From Streptomyces sp. ITFR-16 (GTDB taxonomy: Bacteria > Actinomycetota > Actinomycetes > Streptomycetales > Streptomycetaceae), in NCBI RefSeq assembly GCF_031844705.1, contig NZ_CP134609.1, forward strand, positions 3,596,001-3,660,000: DNA of 64,000 nt. Direction: 5' to 3'. Shown in pieces: positions 9,206 through 17,531 of the stretch (position 1 is its first letter; each line of letters opens with the position of its first letter). The notes under the pieces were generated by a model. The model searched no databases. It was not told the DNA's origin and saw only the letters and a program-made list of their open reading frames with translations. The translations under genes and the position numbers were made by a program.

Positions 9206-10476
9206 GGAAGAGCCTCCGGGGCAGGGAATGAGTCAAAAGAGTCGGGTGCGGCGCCCGGGTAGGACGCCTCGTCGCCGTTGACGATGAGCGGGCCGCCGGA
9301 TGTGCGGTCCCGGTCCCGTACGGAGCCCGCTTCGGGCAGCCGCAGGGTGAAGGTGGAGCCCTGTCCCTCCGAGCTCCAGACGGTGACCTCCCCGCCGTGC
9401 GAGGCGGCCACGTGCTTGACGATGGCGAGGCCGAGGCCCGTACCACCGGTGGCGCGCGAGCGGGCCGGGTCGACGCGGTAGAAGCGTTCGAAGACCCGTT
9501 CCCGGTCCTTCTCCGAGATGCCGATGCCCTGGTCGGTCACGGCGATCTCGATCTCGTCCCCGCCGGGTACGGCGACCCGGCGGGCGGCGATGCCGACGCG
9601 GGTGCGGGCGGGGCTGTAGTTGACGGCGTTCTCGACGAGGTTGCCGAGGGCGGCCGCGAGCTGGCCCCGGTTGCCCCATATGCGGAGCTCGGCGGTGCCG
9701 CCGGCGGCCATGGTGATCTGCTTGGAGCCGGCCTGCTGCCGGCAGCGGTCGATGGCCTCGGCGACCAGCTCGTCGACCCGGACCGGCTCGGCGTCCTCCA
9801 GCGGGTCGTCGTTCTGCACCCGGGAGAGGTCGATGAGCTCCTGGACCAGATTGGTGAGCCGGGTCGCCTCGATCTGCATCCGGCCCGCGAACCGCTCCAC
9901 CGCCTCCGGGTCGTCGGAGGCGTCCATGACGGCCTCCGAGAGCAGCGACAGCGCCCCGGTCGGGGTCTTGAGCTCATGGCTGACGTTGGCGACGAAGTCG
10001 CGCCGCACCGCCTCGATGCGGCGGGCCTCGGTGAGGTCCTCGACCAGCAGCAGCACCAGCCGGGAACCCAGCGGGGCGACCCGGGCGGAGACCGCGAGGG
10101 CCTCGCCGCGGCCCGTGCCGCGCCGGGGGAGGTCCAGCTCGACCTGTCGTATCTCCCCGTCGCGGCGGGTGTCCCTGGCCATGTTCAGCATGGGCTCGAC
10201 GGCGAGGCGCCCTCCCCGGACCAGCCCCAGCGCATACGCGGCGGAGCTGGCCTTGACGACGCTGTCGCTCTCGTCGAGCACGACGGCGGAGGAGCTGAGC
10301 ACGGACAGGACCGTGTCGACCCCGGGGGGCAGGGGGGCATTGCTGTCGGGCCGCAGGGACGTACGCGTGGGCTTCTTCTGGTCGCGCTCGCTCCAGCGGA
10401 ACGCCAGCATGGCGATCACACCGGTACAGACCCCGGCGATCGCTGCAGCTGCGGCGACCGCCGCGTTCACGTCCAT
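9202..10476 (-). CDS. phoR: Phosphate sensor histidine kinase PhoR
   Basis: 424 residues. One or two membrane helices at the N-terminus (about 5-27), then a PAS-like region and the H-box FVANVSHELKTPTGALSLLS with the phospho-accepting His. N (LGNLVENAVNYSPA), G1 (VTDQGIGI), F (FERFYRVD) and G2 (GGTGLGLAIVKHV) boxes follow. It phosphorylates PhoP under phosphate limitation. The ATG at 10476 has no ribosome site. A TAACCT box (10483-10488) ends six bases before it, in line with the leaderless phoRP transcript I recall being reported in S. coelicolor. Confidence 0.93.
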   Translation of the reverse strand: MDVNAAVAAAAAIAGVCTGVIAMLAFRWSERDQKKPTRTSLRPDSNAPLPPGVDTVLSVLSSSAVVLDESDSVVKASSAAYALGLVRGGRLAVEPMLNMARDTRRDGEIRQVELDLPRRGTGRGEALAVSARVAPLGSRLVLLLVEDLTEARRIEAVRRDFVANVSHELKTPTGALSLLSEAVMDASDDPEAVERFAGRMQIEATRLTNLVQELIDLSRVQNDDPLEDAEPVRVDELVAEAIDRCRQQAGSKQITMAAGGTAELRIWGNRGQLAAALGNLVENAVNYSPARTRVGIAARRVAVPGGDEIEIAVTDQGIGISEKDRERVFERFYRVDPARSRATGGTGLGLAIVKHVAASHGGEVTVWSSEGQGSTFTLRLPEAGSVRDRDRTSGGPLIVNGDEASYPGAAPDSFDSFPAPEALP

Positions 10477-10549
10477 GGCTCCAGGTTATGCGGCCCGGAC
10501 GACACTCTCCCAGCCGTCCGAGTGCCTGTCCGAACACTCGTCGCCCAGA

Positions 10550-10593
10550 GTTCACCGAGGGGCAAGCGCCGGTTCACTTGGCCGGTCGGAACC
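10550..10593 (+). promoter_or_regulatory. PHO box (PhoP-binding direct repeats)
   Basis: Four 11-base units can be read in register: GTTCACCGAGG, GGCAAGCGCCG, GTTCACTTGGC and CGGTCGGAACC. The first and third match the known 11-base PhoP repeat, which begins GTTCA. The site sits in the 198-base gap between divergent phoR and phoU, where it can control both. Confidence 0.8.
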
Positions 10594-10674
10594 CGACGCG
10601 TACGGCCGTCACGGTGGCAACGTGGGGTTCAGAGCTGGCCCCGGCCTCGGTTAAGGACTGGAGAGGGACATCCC

Positions 10675-11352
10675 ATGCGTGACGCGTACCACGAGGAACT
10701 CGACTCGATCGGCGAGGGGCTGGTCGAGATGGCCCGGCTCGTCGGGTCGGCGATCGGCCGGGCGACGACCGCCATGCTCGACGCCGATCTCAAGCTCGCG
10801 GAGACGGTGATCGCCGCGGACCAGAAGGTCGACGACCTCCAGCACGACCTGGAGGCCCGGGCCATCGCCCTGCTGGCGCGCCAGCAGCCGGTGGCGACCG
10901 ATCTGCGGATCGTGGTCACCTCCCTGCGGATGAGCGCGGACCTGGAGCGTTCGGGCGACCTCGCCCAGCACGTCGCCAAGCTGGCCCGGCTGCGTTTCCC
11001 GCAGTCGGCCGTGCCGCACGACCTGCACGCCACCATCCTGGAGATGGGCCAGCTGGCCCAGCGGCTGATGGCCAAGGCCGCCGAGGTGATCATCACCAAG
11101 GACGTCGACCTGGCGCTCCAGCTGGAGCAGGACGACGACGAGATGGACCTGCTGCACCGCACGCTCTTCCAGCACCTGATGGACGACCGCTGGAAGCACG
11201 GCATCGAGACGGCCGTCGACGTGACGCTGCTCGGCCGCTACTACGAGCGGTTCGCCGACCACGCGGTGTCGGTCGCCAAGCGCGTCGTCTACCTGGTGAC
11301 GGGCGAGCACGCGGACGAGATCCAGCAGCCGTCCCCGGTCGAGGGCGCATAG
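10675..11352 (+). CDS. phoU: Phosphate signalling protein PhoU
   Basis: 225 residues, all-helical, with the two PhoU three-helix repeats. Conserved stretches are EELDSIGEGLVEMARLVGSAI at the start and ARYYERFADHAVSVAKRVVY-like metal-binding helices (here GRYYERFADH) near the end. PhoU dampens the Pho response through PstB and PhoR. The ATG has GGAGAGGGA eight bases upstream. The open frame extends far upstream only because of GC bias. Transcription is divergent from phoR across the PHO box. Confidence 0.93.
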   Translation: MRDAYHEELDSIGEGLVEMARLVGSAIGRATTAMLDADLKLAETVIAADQKVDDLQHDLEARAIALLARQQPVATDLRIVVTSLRMSADLERSGDLAQHVAKLARLRFPQSAVPHDLHATILEMGQLAQRLMAKAAEVIITKDVDLALQLEQDDDEMDLLHRTLFQHLMDDRWKHGIETAVDVTLLGRYYERFADHAVSVAKRVVYLVTGEHADEIQQPSPVEGA

Positions 11353-11544
11353 CCGTACGGACGGGGTCAGCACGGCGTGCGTACGGCGTGCGGGAATCCG
11401 TACATGTGTTCCTGCGCGTGTGCGCCGTTGATGCGCCCGTCCGGGTGGGCATGCAATGGGGTGGGGCGGCACGACTTGTCCGTACGCCCCGGTCGTGGGC
11501 CCCGTGCGGGCGTACGGCCCTGTCGTACGCCTTGAGGAGGAACC

Positions 11545-11694
11545 ATGGCCGATTCCCCCACGACCGGAACCCAGCAGGAGACACCCGCCGAGGCGGTGCA
11601 CCTCCCCGTCCTCGGCGCCTGCGGCTGCGGCTCGGGCTGCGGGTGCGGATGCCAGTCCGGAGCGCCGTGCCAGTGCGGTGGGTGCTCCGGCTGA
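11545..11694 (+). CDS. Small cysteine-rich metallothionein-like protein
   Basis: 49 residues with eight cysteines, all in the last 24: the core reads ACGCGSGCGCGC then PCQCGGCSG. The first half is Thr/Glu-rich with no Cys. A strong GAGGAGG site lies four bases before the ATG, and a bidirectional hairpin follows the stop. CXC pairs in a glycine-rich background suggest thiolate binding of Cu or Zn. A RiPP precursor is the alternative, but no modifying enzyme is nearby. It is short enough to be missed by gene callers. It follows phoU on the same strand after 192 bases. Confidence 0.75.
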   Translation: MADSPTTGTQQETPAEAVHLPVLGACGCGSGCGCGCQSGAPCQCGGCSG

Positions 11695-11710
11695 CGGGCC
11701 GGACGGCGAC

Positions 11711-11749
11711 AGGCGCCCCGCGCGGAGGGCTTCTCCCCGCGGGGCGCCT
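11711..11749. terminator. Bidirectional terminator
   Basis: AGGCGCCCCGCG (11711-11722) pairs perfectly with 11738-11749, and an inner GGAG/CTCC pair extends it. It separates the converging cysteine-rich gene and the MFS gene. Confidence 0.8.
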
Positions 11750-11773
11750 CCCCCGTACTCGCCGACGGGCGGC

Positions 11774-13087
11774 TCAGACGGCCCGCTCGGCGGCGGGACC
11801 GACGGCATCGGCGCCGAGGCCGGCGCCCGCCACGGGACCGCCGGCTTCCACCGGGCCGCTCTCCGCCGCGGCGCCCGGCTGCGGCAGGCCGCGCATCAGC
11901 AGCCCGTACCCGAACGCCGCCGCGGTCCCCAGCACGGCGCACGCGCCCCACAGCCACTCCGCGCCGAAGTGGTCGATGACGGCGCCGGACATCAGCGGGG
12001 CGACGAGCGCGGCGGCCGCCCAGGACAGGGTGAACATGCCCTGGTAGCGGCCCCGGCCGTGGGCCGGTGACAGCTGGACGACCAGGCCGTTCTGCACGGG
12101 CGCGTTGACGATCTCGGCGACGGTCCAGACGCAGACGGTCAGCGTGTAGAGCGCGACCGAGCCCGCGAAGGCGGTCAGCCCGAACCCGTACCCCGCGAGC
12201 AGCGCGGACACCACGAGCAGCCGGCGCGGGTCGCGGCTGCGGATGAAGCGGGTGACCGGGATCTGGAGCGCGACGATCAGGACGCCGTTGACGGCGATCG
12301 CCGTACCGAAGTCGGAGCTGCTGAACCCGTCGGCCCCCATGGCCACCGGCAGCCCCACGTACCCCTGCTGGAAGATCAGCGCGACGACGAAGGACAGGCC
12401 GACGACGGCCATGAACCGCCCGTCGCGCAGCACGGTGGTCAGCCGTACGTCGTCGGCGGCCGAGGCGTTCGCGACGGCGCCCGGGGACTTCTGCGGCCGG
12501 GACTCCGGCACCTTCATGAAGACGACGACCGCGCAGAACAGGGTCATCAGGGCCTCGCCCAGGAAGCCCGCGCGATAGCTGTACTCGGCTATGAACCCGG
12601 CACCGGCCGAGGAGACCGCGAATCCGAGGTTGATGGCCCAGTAGTTGAGCGAGAAGGCCCGCACCCGGTCCTGTGCGGGCACGATGTCGGCGATCATCGC
12701 CTGCACCGCGGGCCGGGAGGCGTTGCTCGCCATGCCGACGACGAAGGCGACGCCGGCGATGGCCACCGGATGGACCATGAAGCCGAGCACGGCCACGGAC
12801 ACGGCGGTCGAGACCTGCGCGACGAGCATGGTCGGACGGCGGCCGAGACGGTCCGTCATCACCCCGGCCCCGAGCGAGGAGACGACCCCGCCGAGCCCGT
12901 GCAGGGCGGCGACCAGACCGGCGTACGAGGCGGAGTAGCCCCGCTCCATGGTCAGGTACAGCGCCATGAAGGTGGCGACGAACCCCCCGAGCCGGTTGAC
13001 CAGGGTGCTGGTCCACAGCCACCAGAACTCCCTGGGGAGACCGGAGACCGTCTCGCGGGTGGCCCGGCGAAGACCGGCGACAGACAT
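11774..13087 (-). CDS. MFS transporter, DHA1-type exporter
   Basis: 437 residues with about 12 membrane helices. The loop 2-3 signature GVMTDRLGRRPTMLVAQV and the helix 5 region marked by FSLNYWAINLGFAVSSAGAG place it in the drug:H+ antiporter (MdtH/YceL-like) branch. The C-terminal 35 residues are a soluble Ala/Gly/Glu tail. The substrate is unknown. A purine-rich GGGGGGAA precedes the ATG. It is divergent from gpmA. Confidence 0.85.
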   Translation of the reverse strand: MSVAGLRRATRETVSGLPREFWWLWTSTLVNRLGGFVATFMALYLTMERGYSASYAGLVAALHGLGGVVSSLGAGVMTDRLGRRPTMLVAQVSTAVSVAVLGFMVHPVAIAGVAFVVGMASNASRPAVQAMIADIVPAQDRVRAFSLNYWAINLGFAVSSAGAGFIAEYSYRAGFLGEALMTLFCAVVVFMKVPESRPQKSPGAVANASAADDVRLTTVLRDGRFMAVVGLSFVVALIFQQGYVGLPVAMGADGFSSSDFGTAIAVNGVLIVALQIPVTRFIRSRDPRRLLVVSALLAGYGFGLTAFAGSVALYTLTVCVWTVAEIVNAPVQNGLVVQLSPAHGRGRYQGMFTLSWAAAALVAPLMSGAVIDHFGAEWLWGACAVLGTAAAFGYGLLMRGLPQPGAAAESGPVEAGGPVAGAGLGADAVGPAAERAV

Positions 13088-13292
13088 GTGGGTTCCCCCC
13101 GGAACGTACGGAGTCGAAGAGCGACGGTAAGAGGTCCGCCGACCACCGGAACCTTACGAATCCGGGCTTCCCGCCTGCCACCGAATTGACGCCGCCCGTC
13201 AATCGAAGCCGCCCCCGCTCACCTGTCGGCCCGGCTGTCCGCCCTGTGGCCGGGCGCGCGCGGCCCGCACGGGTTCGATTACGCTCGGACTC

Positions 13293-14051
13293 ATGGCCGA
13301 CGCACCGTACAAGCTGATCCTCCTCCGCCACGGCGAGAGCGAATGGAACGCGAAGAACCTGTTCACCGGATGGGTGGACGTCAACCTCACCGAGAAGGGC
13401 GAGAAGGAGGCGGTCCGCGGCGGTGAGCTGCTCAAGGACGCCGGCCTGCTCCCCGATGTGCTGCACACCTCCCTCCAGAGGCGCGCCATCCGCACCGCCC
13501 AGCTCGCGCTGGAATCCGCGGACCGCCTCTGGATCCCGGTCCGCCGCTCCTGGCGTCTGAACGAGCGCCACTACGGTGCGCTCCAGGGCAAGGACAAGGC
13601 GCAGACGCTCGCCGAGTTCGGCGAGGAGCAGTTCATGCTCTGGCGCCGCTCGTACGACACCCCGCCGCCGCCGCTGGACCGCGACGCCGAGTACTCCCAG
13701 TTCGACGACCCGCGCTACGCGACCCTCCCCCCGGAGCTGCGTCCGGCCACGGAGTGCCTGAAGGACGTCGTCGTCCGGATGCTCCCGTACTGGTTCGACA
13801 GCATCGTCCCGGACCTCCTGACGGGCCGCACGGTCCTGGTCGCCGCCCACGGCAACAGCCTCCGCGCCCTGGTCAAGCACCTGGACGGCATCTCGGACGC
13901 CGACATCGCGGGCCTGAACATCCCGACGGGCATCCCGCTCGCCTACGAACTGGACGAGGACTTCCGCCCGTTGAAGCCGGGCGGCACCTACCTCGACCCG
14001 GACGCGGCGAAGGCGGCCATCGAGGCCGTGAAGAACCAGGGCAAGAAGTAG
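13293..14051 (+). CDS. gpmA: 2,3-bisphosphoglycerate-dependent phosphoglycerate mutase
   Basis: 252 residues. It interconverts 3- and 2-phosphoglycerate in glycolysis and gluconeogenesis. The phosphohistidine motif is [12 protein letters not shown], the catalytic Glu is in [11 protein letters not shown], and the second His is in [11 protein letters not shown]. Length is normal for dPGM. A TACGCT box (13280-13285) ends seven bases before the ATG and there is no ribosome site, so the transcript is probably leaderless. A strong hairpin follows. Confidence 0.95.
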   Translation: MADAPYKLILLRHGESEWNAKNLFTGWVDVNLTEKGEKEAVRGGELLKDAGLLPDVLHTSLQRRAIRTAQLALESADRLWIPVRRSWRLNERHYGALQGKDKAQTLAEFGEEQFMLWRRSYDTPPPPLDRDAEYSQFDDPRYATLPPELRPATECLKDVVVRMLPYWFDSIVPDLLTGRTVLVAAHGNSLRALVKHLDGISDADIAGLNIPTGIPLAYELDEDFRPLKPGGTYLDPDAAKAAIEAVKNQGKK

Positions 14052-14072
14052 CTGCCCGCCCCGCGCTCTCCG

Positions 14073-14109
14073 GGCCCCCGTCCTGTGGTTCGTCCACAGG
14101 ACGGGGGCC
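14073..14109 (+). terminator. Terminator after gpmA
   Basis: A perfect 16-bp stem (14073-14088 with 14094-14109) and a five-base TTCGT loop, 21 bases past the gpmA stop. The right arm is followed by TTTGCG. Confidence 0.85.
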
Positions 14110-14152
14110 TTTGCGTGGTTCCGGACGTCCCGCCCTCCGCTAAGTTCACGCC

Positions 14153-14935
14153 GTGTCCGAACAGACGGCCGATCACGGCTCACTCATCGATGCCCTTCTC
14201 AGCAGCAGCCGCCGGGCCACGTTGCCGTTTCAGCAGGCCCACCGGGGTGATGTCTTCGGGACGGCGTTCTGGTTCAACGATCTCGTCGTCGGGGAGAGCG
14301 CGGACGGGGGCGAGGTCTACCGTCAGTTCCTGGTGACCGCCGGGGCGTTGACCCGGTACGACCTGGCCGAGATCCGGCTGCGGCCCGAGTTGTCCGACTC
14401 CGCCATGAGTGCGAACGGCCTCATGATGACGCGGTTCCAGGAGGGCTGGATTCCGCTCGGGGACTCCGGGGTCTCCGCGCTGCCCGCCGGTGTGCTGCAC
14501 GCCCTCGCCCGCCGCAAGGGGTGGGCCTGGGCGACCGACGAGATCACCGACGGGGTGGCCGCGAAGGCCGAGGATCTGGCGCTGCTGGGGGACGGGCCCG
14601 TGCCGGCGTATGTGCTGGGGCACGACGTGGGGCCCGACCGGACGCAGCGCGAACAGGCCGTGGTCGTCGGGGAGGTGGTGCGGGGCGGCGACGGGCGGGG
14701 GTTCGTGTGGACGGTGCCCGTACCCCGGGGATGTGTCGGGGCACCCGTGTTCGCCGGGCTCCGGCTGGAGGGGCTGCGGTTCAGGCTGGTCTGTCTGGGG
14801 GTGCTGTTGCCCGGCGAAGGGGACCGGCATCCCGTGGCCGGCTTCGACCGGATCCGGGCCGGAGTGCGGGCGCTGCCCGAGGAGCGGCCGGCCCCCGAAG
14901 CACCCCGCTCCCGCTGGTGGCGCAAGCGGGTGTGA
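14153..14935 (+). CDS. Hypothetical protein, possibly a degenerate trypsin-like fold
   Basis: 260 residues, soluble, no signal peptide. I do not recognise the family with confidence. The pattern FGTAFWFND near the start and GCVGAPVFAG near residue 200 recalls the strands and the GxSGxPV loop of trypsin-like proteases, but the serine position is Val and no catalytic His is evident, so it would be inactive. The C-terminus is basic (RSRWWRKRV). GTG start, with a TAAGTT box (14141-14146) six bases before it, so it is probably leaderless. Confidence 0.7.
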   Translation: MSEQTADHGSLIDALLSSSRRATLPFQQAHRGDVFGTAFWFNDLVVGESADGGEVYRQFLVTAGALTRYDLAEIRLRPELSDSAMSANGLMMTRFQEGWIPLGDSGVSALPAGVLHALARRKGWAWATDEITDGVAAKAEDLALLGDGPVPAYVLGHDVGPDRTQREQAVVVGEVVRGGDGRGFVWTVPVPRGCVGAPVFAGLRLEGLRFRLVCLGVLLPGEGDRHPVAGFDRIRAGVRALPEERPAPEAPRSRWWRKRV

Positions 14936-14992
14936 CGCCGCTCACCCCGCGTCGTACCCTGTGGCGCATGTGGGGAGATCGGGAGAGCAGCC

Positions 14993-15241
14993 ATGGGTGA
15001 GCCCCTGAAGACCTTTGTCGGTGGTGCCGAGGTCGAGGTGCCCAACAGCATTCCGGCCATTCGGGACGCCCTGCCCGAGGCGAGGCGTGAGGAGTTCGAC
15101 AGCGCCATCAACGACGCCGGGGTGCACGAGATCCAGGCCGTGATGCGGCACTGGATGCTGGAGGCCGTTCCCGATCCGGAGGCCGAGCGGATTCTGGACC
15201 GGCTGGCGCGGGACGAGGCCGAGAGGCGGAGCGTCGCTTGA
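14993..15241 (+). CDS. Putative antitoxin of a type II toxin-antitoxin pair
   Basis: 82 residues, acidic and helical, with the core IPAIRDALPEARREEFDSAI. Its stop overlaps the start of the next small gene by four bases (TTGA), the arrangement expected of an antitoxin-first TA operon. GGGAGAG precedes the ATG. The role is inferred from size, charge and coupling. No DNA-binding domain is obvious. Confidence 0.65.
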   Translation: MGEPLKTFVGGAEVEVPNSIPAIRDALPEARREEFDSAINDAGVHEIQAVMRHWMLEAVPDPEAERILDRLARDEAERRSVA

Positions 15242-15480
15242 GCTTCCGGATCTCCTACGCGCCGCCCGCCGACGACACCCTGGCCAAGATGCGGGACGGC
15301 GACGCCTTCCGGGACGGGATGGCGGGCACGCTGGGGCGCGACCCGTACGGACACGGGTCGTCCGCCGTCAAGGGTGAGCACGATCGCCGCGAGGCGACCG
15401 TCGCCGGGGCGATCGTGCTCTATTACGTCTCCGGGTCGGTCCTGACCGTCACCGTGGTCCGGCTCGTCCCGCTGCCCTGA
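15238..15480 (+). CDS. Putative RelE/ParE-like toxin
   Basis: 80 residues from a TTG start that overlaps the stop of the upstream gene. The layout is RelE-like: N-terminal strand FRISYAPPAD, a helix with basic residues (VKGEHDRREATV), and C-terminal strands (IVLYYVSGSVLTVTVVRLVPLP). Catalytic residues of RelE toxins vary, so activity cannot be predicted. It is convergent with the lipoprotein gene, with only 13 bases between the stops. Confidence 0.6.
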   Translation: MSFRISYAPPADDTLAKMRDGDAFRDGMAGTLGRDPYGHGSSAVKGEHDRREATVAGAIVLYYVSGSVLTVTVVRLVPLP

Positions 15481-15493
15481 CCCGGGCCGGGCC

Positions 15494-16288
15494 TCAGGCC
15501 AGCTTCGCGACCTGGGCGTCGACCACCGCGGTCGGCAGGTCGAAGTCGCCGCCCGCGCCGGAGGCGGCCAGGTTCAGCGCGGTGAACGAGGCGACCGTGG
15601 CGCCCTGGCGGACCTCCACCAGCTTCATCGCGCTCTTCTCGCCCTCGGCCTCGACCGTCACCGTCCACGCGACCGCGTCCTCGCCGCCCTTGACCTTCTC
15701 CTCCGCGATCCTGACGATCTTCTGCTTCTCCCCGGCGGCGGTCAGCGTGAAGCCGGACGCGCAGTCGGTCGCGGCGGTCCGCAGCGACGCCAGCGTCTCC
15801 TCGGCGCCCTTGCCCTCGTACGAGGTGAGCGTGGTGAGCGTCGTCGTGATGTCGAACGCGGCCTTGAACGCCTCCTCGGGGTCCGCGGTGTCCTGGTCGG
15901 CGCCCTTCTTCGGCTCGCTGACCACCTTGCGCTGGGTGGACGCGGCGGGCGTGCCGGCCTTGGCACCCATCAGCACGTCGGCGAAGACGTCGCACGCCGC
16001 CTTGTCCGCCGTCACGTCCTTGCCCGAGACGGCGTCGGCGGGGCCCGCCTTGGAGATCTTGTGGGCCTTGACGTCCCCCTGGGCCAGCGAGACCTTCTCC
16101 AGCTCGGCCTCGGTCAGCACCTTCGCCGCGGGCTGGTCCGCGCCCTTGTCCGACGGCTGGGCCGAAGCCGTGCCGCCCGCCTTGCCGTTGTCCTTGTCGT
16201 CGCCGTCCGCACCGCAGGCCGCGGTGAGGAGGGCCAGGGAGATCACGGTGGCGGCAACGGCGGTACGGCGTATGGCAGTGGGTCGCAT
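15494..16288 (-). CDS. Lipoprotein of unknown function
   Basis: 264 residues from ATG 16288, which puts a normal signal peptide (MRPTAIRRTAVAATVISLAL) before the lipobox LTAACG. An ATG 12 codons upstream is in frame but would add a polar leader. After a charged Lys/Asp/Gly linker the mature part (about residues 60-264) is a mixed alpha/beta domain found in many Streptomyces lipoproteins. I know no function. AAGGACG lies upstream. Confidence 0.8.
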   Translation of the reverse strand: MRPTAIRRTAVAATVISLALLTAACGADGDDKDNGKAGGTASAQPSDKGADQPAAKVLTEAELEKVSLAQGDVKAHKISKAGPADAVSGKDVTADKAACDVFADVLMGAKAGTPAASTQRKVVSEPKKGADQDTADPEEAFKAAFDITTTLTTLTSYEGKGAEETLASLRTAATDCASGFTLTAAGEKQKIVRIAEEKVKGGEDAVAWTVTVEAEGEKSAMKLVEVRQGATVASFTALNLAASGAGGDFDLPTAVVDAQVAKLA

Positions 16289-16472
16289 GGCCCGTCCTTC
16301 TGTCTCAAGATGTTTCGCCCGCACGAGAACAGCCGTCGCCGGGTTCGGCGCGGCCGGAGGGGGTCGTGGGGGTGATCCAACTCTATGAGTGCGCCGGGGT
16401 TTGGCAATCCTTTACCTTGGGCATCGCACGTGATCGTGATTACGTCGTGATCACCTCTCCCTGGGGGCCGCA

Positions 16473-17489
16473 GTGACGATCGATCCCGTTCTGTCCGCCG
16501 TGCTCGGTTCCGTCGGCGTGCCGCCCGGCCTGGTCGCCTCGTGCACACCGCTGGCCGGCGGCACGTACAACGCCGTCACCCGCGTCGCGCTGAGCGACGG
16601 CCGCGTGTGGGTCGTGAAGACTCCTCCGCCGGCCGCCGGGGACCATCTCGCCTACGAGCGCGATCTGCTGGTCAACGAGGTCACCTTCTACACCGCCGCG
16701 GCCGACGCCGCCGGGGCGACCGCCGTCCCCCGCGTCGTGCACAGCGGGCTCGACCCGGCCGCCCCCGAGGGCGCGTACGTGGTCATGACGGCCTGCCCCG
16801 GACTGCCCTGGCACACGTTCACCGGCGCCATGGCCGACGGCGAGGAGCCCCGGCTGCGCGGCGAACTCGGGCGGATCGTCGGCCGTCTGCACGGCGTTGC
16901 CGGGCCCGGCGGCTTCGGCTATCCGTCCGGGGCGCTGGGGCCGCTCGCGCCCACCTGGCGGCAGGCGTTCACGACGATGACCGGGGCGGTGCTGGCCGAC
17001 GCGCGACGGTACGCGGCGCGGCTGCCCCGTACGGCGGCGGACATCGGCGAGGTGCTCGGCGCGGCCTCGTACGTCCTGGACGATGTCACCCGGCCCGCGC
17101 CGGTCCACTTCGATCTGTGGCAGGGCAACATCCTGGTCGCCGGCGAGCCGGGCGCGCGGCGGATCGGCGGGATCGTCGACGGTGAGCGGATGTTCTGGGG
17201 CGACCCGGCCGCCGACTTCGTCTCGCTCGCCCTGTTCGGGGACATGGAGCGGGACAAGGACTTTCTCGCGGGGTACGGGGAGTCGGCGCCGGGCGGACCG
17301 GTGGAGTTCGACGCCTCGCTGCGGCTGCGGCTGGCGCTCTACCGCTCCTACCTCTACCTGATCATGCTCGTCGAGACGGTGCCGCGCGAAACGGCCGGGG
17401 AGCGGCTGGAGTGGACGTGGAACGAGGTCGCGCCCCGGCTCGAAGCCGCCCTGGGAGAAGTGGAGTCGGCGCTGCGGGGGAAGGGCTGA
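16473..17489 (+). CDS. APH/fructosamine-kinase-fold phosphotransferase
   Basis: 338 residues. Protein-kinase-like fold of the aminoglycoside phosphotransferase clan. A Gly-rich start (LAGGTYNAVTRV), a Lys in VWVVKTP, the Brenner catalytic motif HFDLWQGNILV and the metal motif IVDGERMFWGDPAADF are in order. The substrate could be a sugar, amino sugar or choline-like compound. There is no evidence for a true resistance gene. GTG start. Upstream 16430-16454 holds repeated GTGATC blocks that may be an operator. Confidence 0.82.
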   Translation: MTIDPVLSAVLGSVGVPPGLVASCTPLAGGTYNAVTRVALSDGRVWVVKTPPPAAGDHLAYERDLLVNEVTFYTAAADAAGATAVPRVVHSGLDPAAPEGAYVVMTACPGLPWHTFTGAMADGEEPRLRGELGRIVGRLHGVAGPGGFGYPSGALGPLAPTWRQAFTTMTGAVLADARRYAARLPRTAADIGEVLGAASYVLDDVTRPAPVHFDLWQGNILVAGEPGARRIGGIVDGERMFWGDPAADFVSLALFGDMERDKDFLAGYGESAPGGPVEFDASLRLRLALYRSYLYLIMLVETVPRETAGERLEWTWNEVAPRLEAALGEVESALRGKG

Positions 17490-17512
17490 GCCCCTGCCCC
17501 CGCAGCGCCGAC
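17465..17512. terminator. Bidirectional terminator overlapping a gene end
   Basis: A perfect 16-bp stem (17465-17480 with 17497-17512) with an inner GGGC/GCCC pair. It covers the last codons of the phosphotransferase gene and lies before the stop of the converging beta-helix gene. Confidence 0.8.
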
Positions 17513-17531
17513 GGCCCGGACGCGCGCGGCG

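Noticed and set aside
9397..10674. Long open frame continuing upstream of phoU and antisense to phoR
   Set aside because: It is a GC-bias shadow. PhoU homology starts at 10675, directly after a ribosome site, and phoR covers the other strand.
11397..14183. A 938-codon minus-strand frame across gpmA and the MFS gene
   Set aside because: It is antisense to gpmA with Arg/Gly/Ala-rich shadow composition. Only the MFS protein in another frame is real.
14968..14998. ATG at 14968 behind a TACCCT box as a leaderless start for the antitoxin gene
   Set aside because: That ATG is out of frame and its ORF stops within about ten codons. ATG 14993 has a ribosome site and the right frame. The box may still mark the transcript start.
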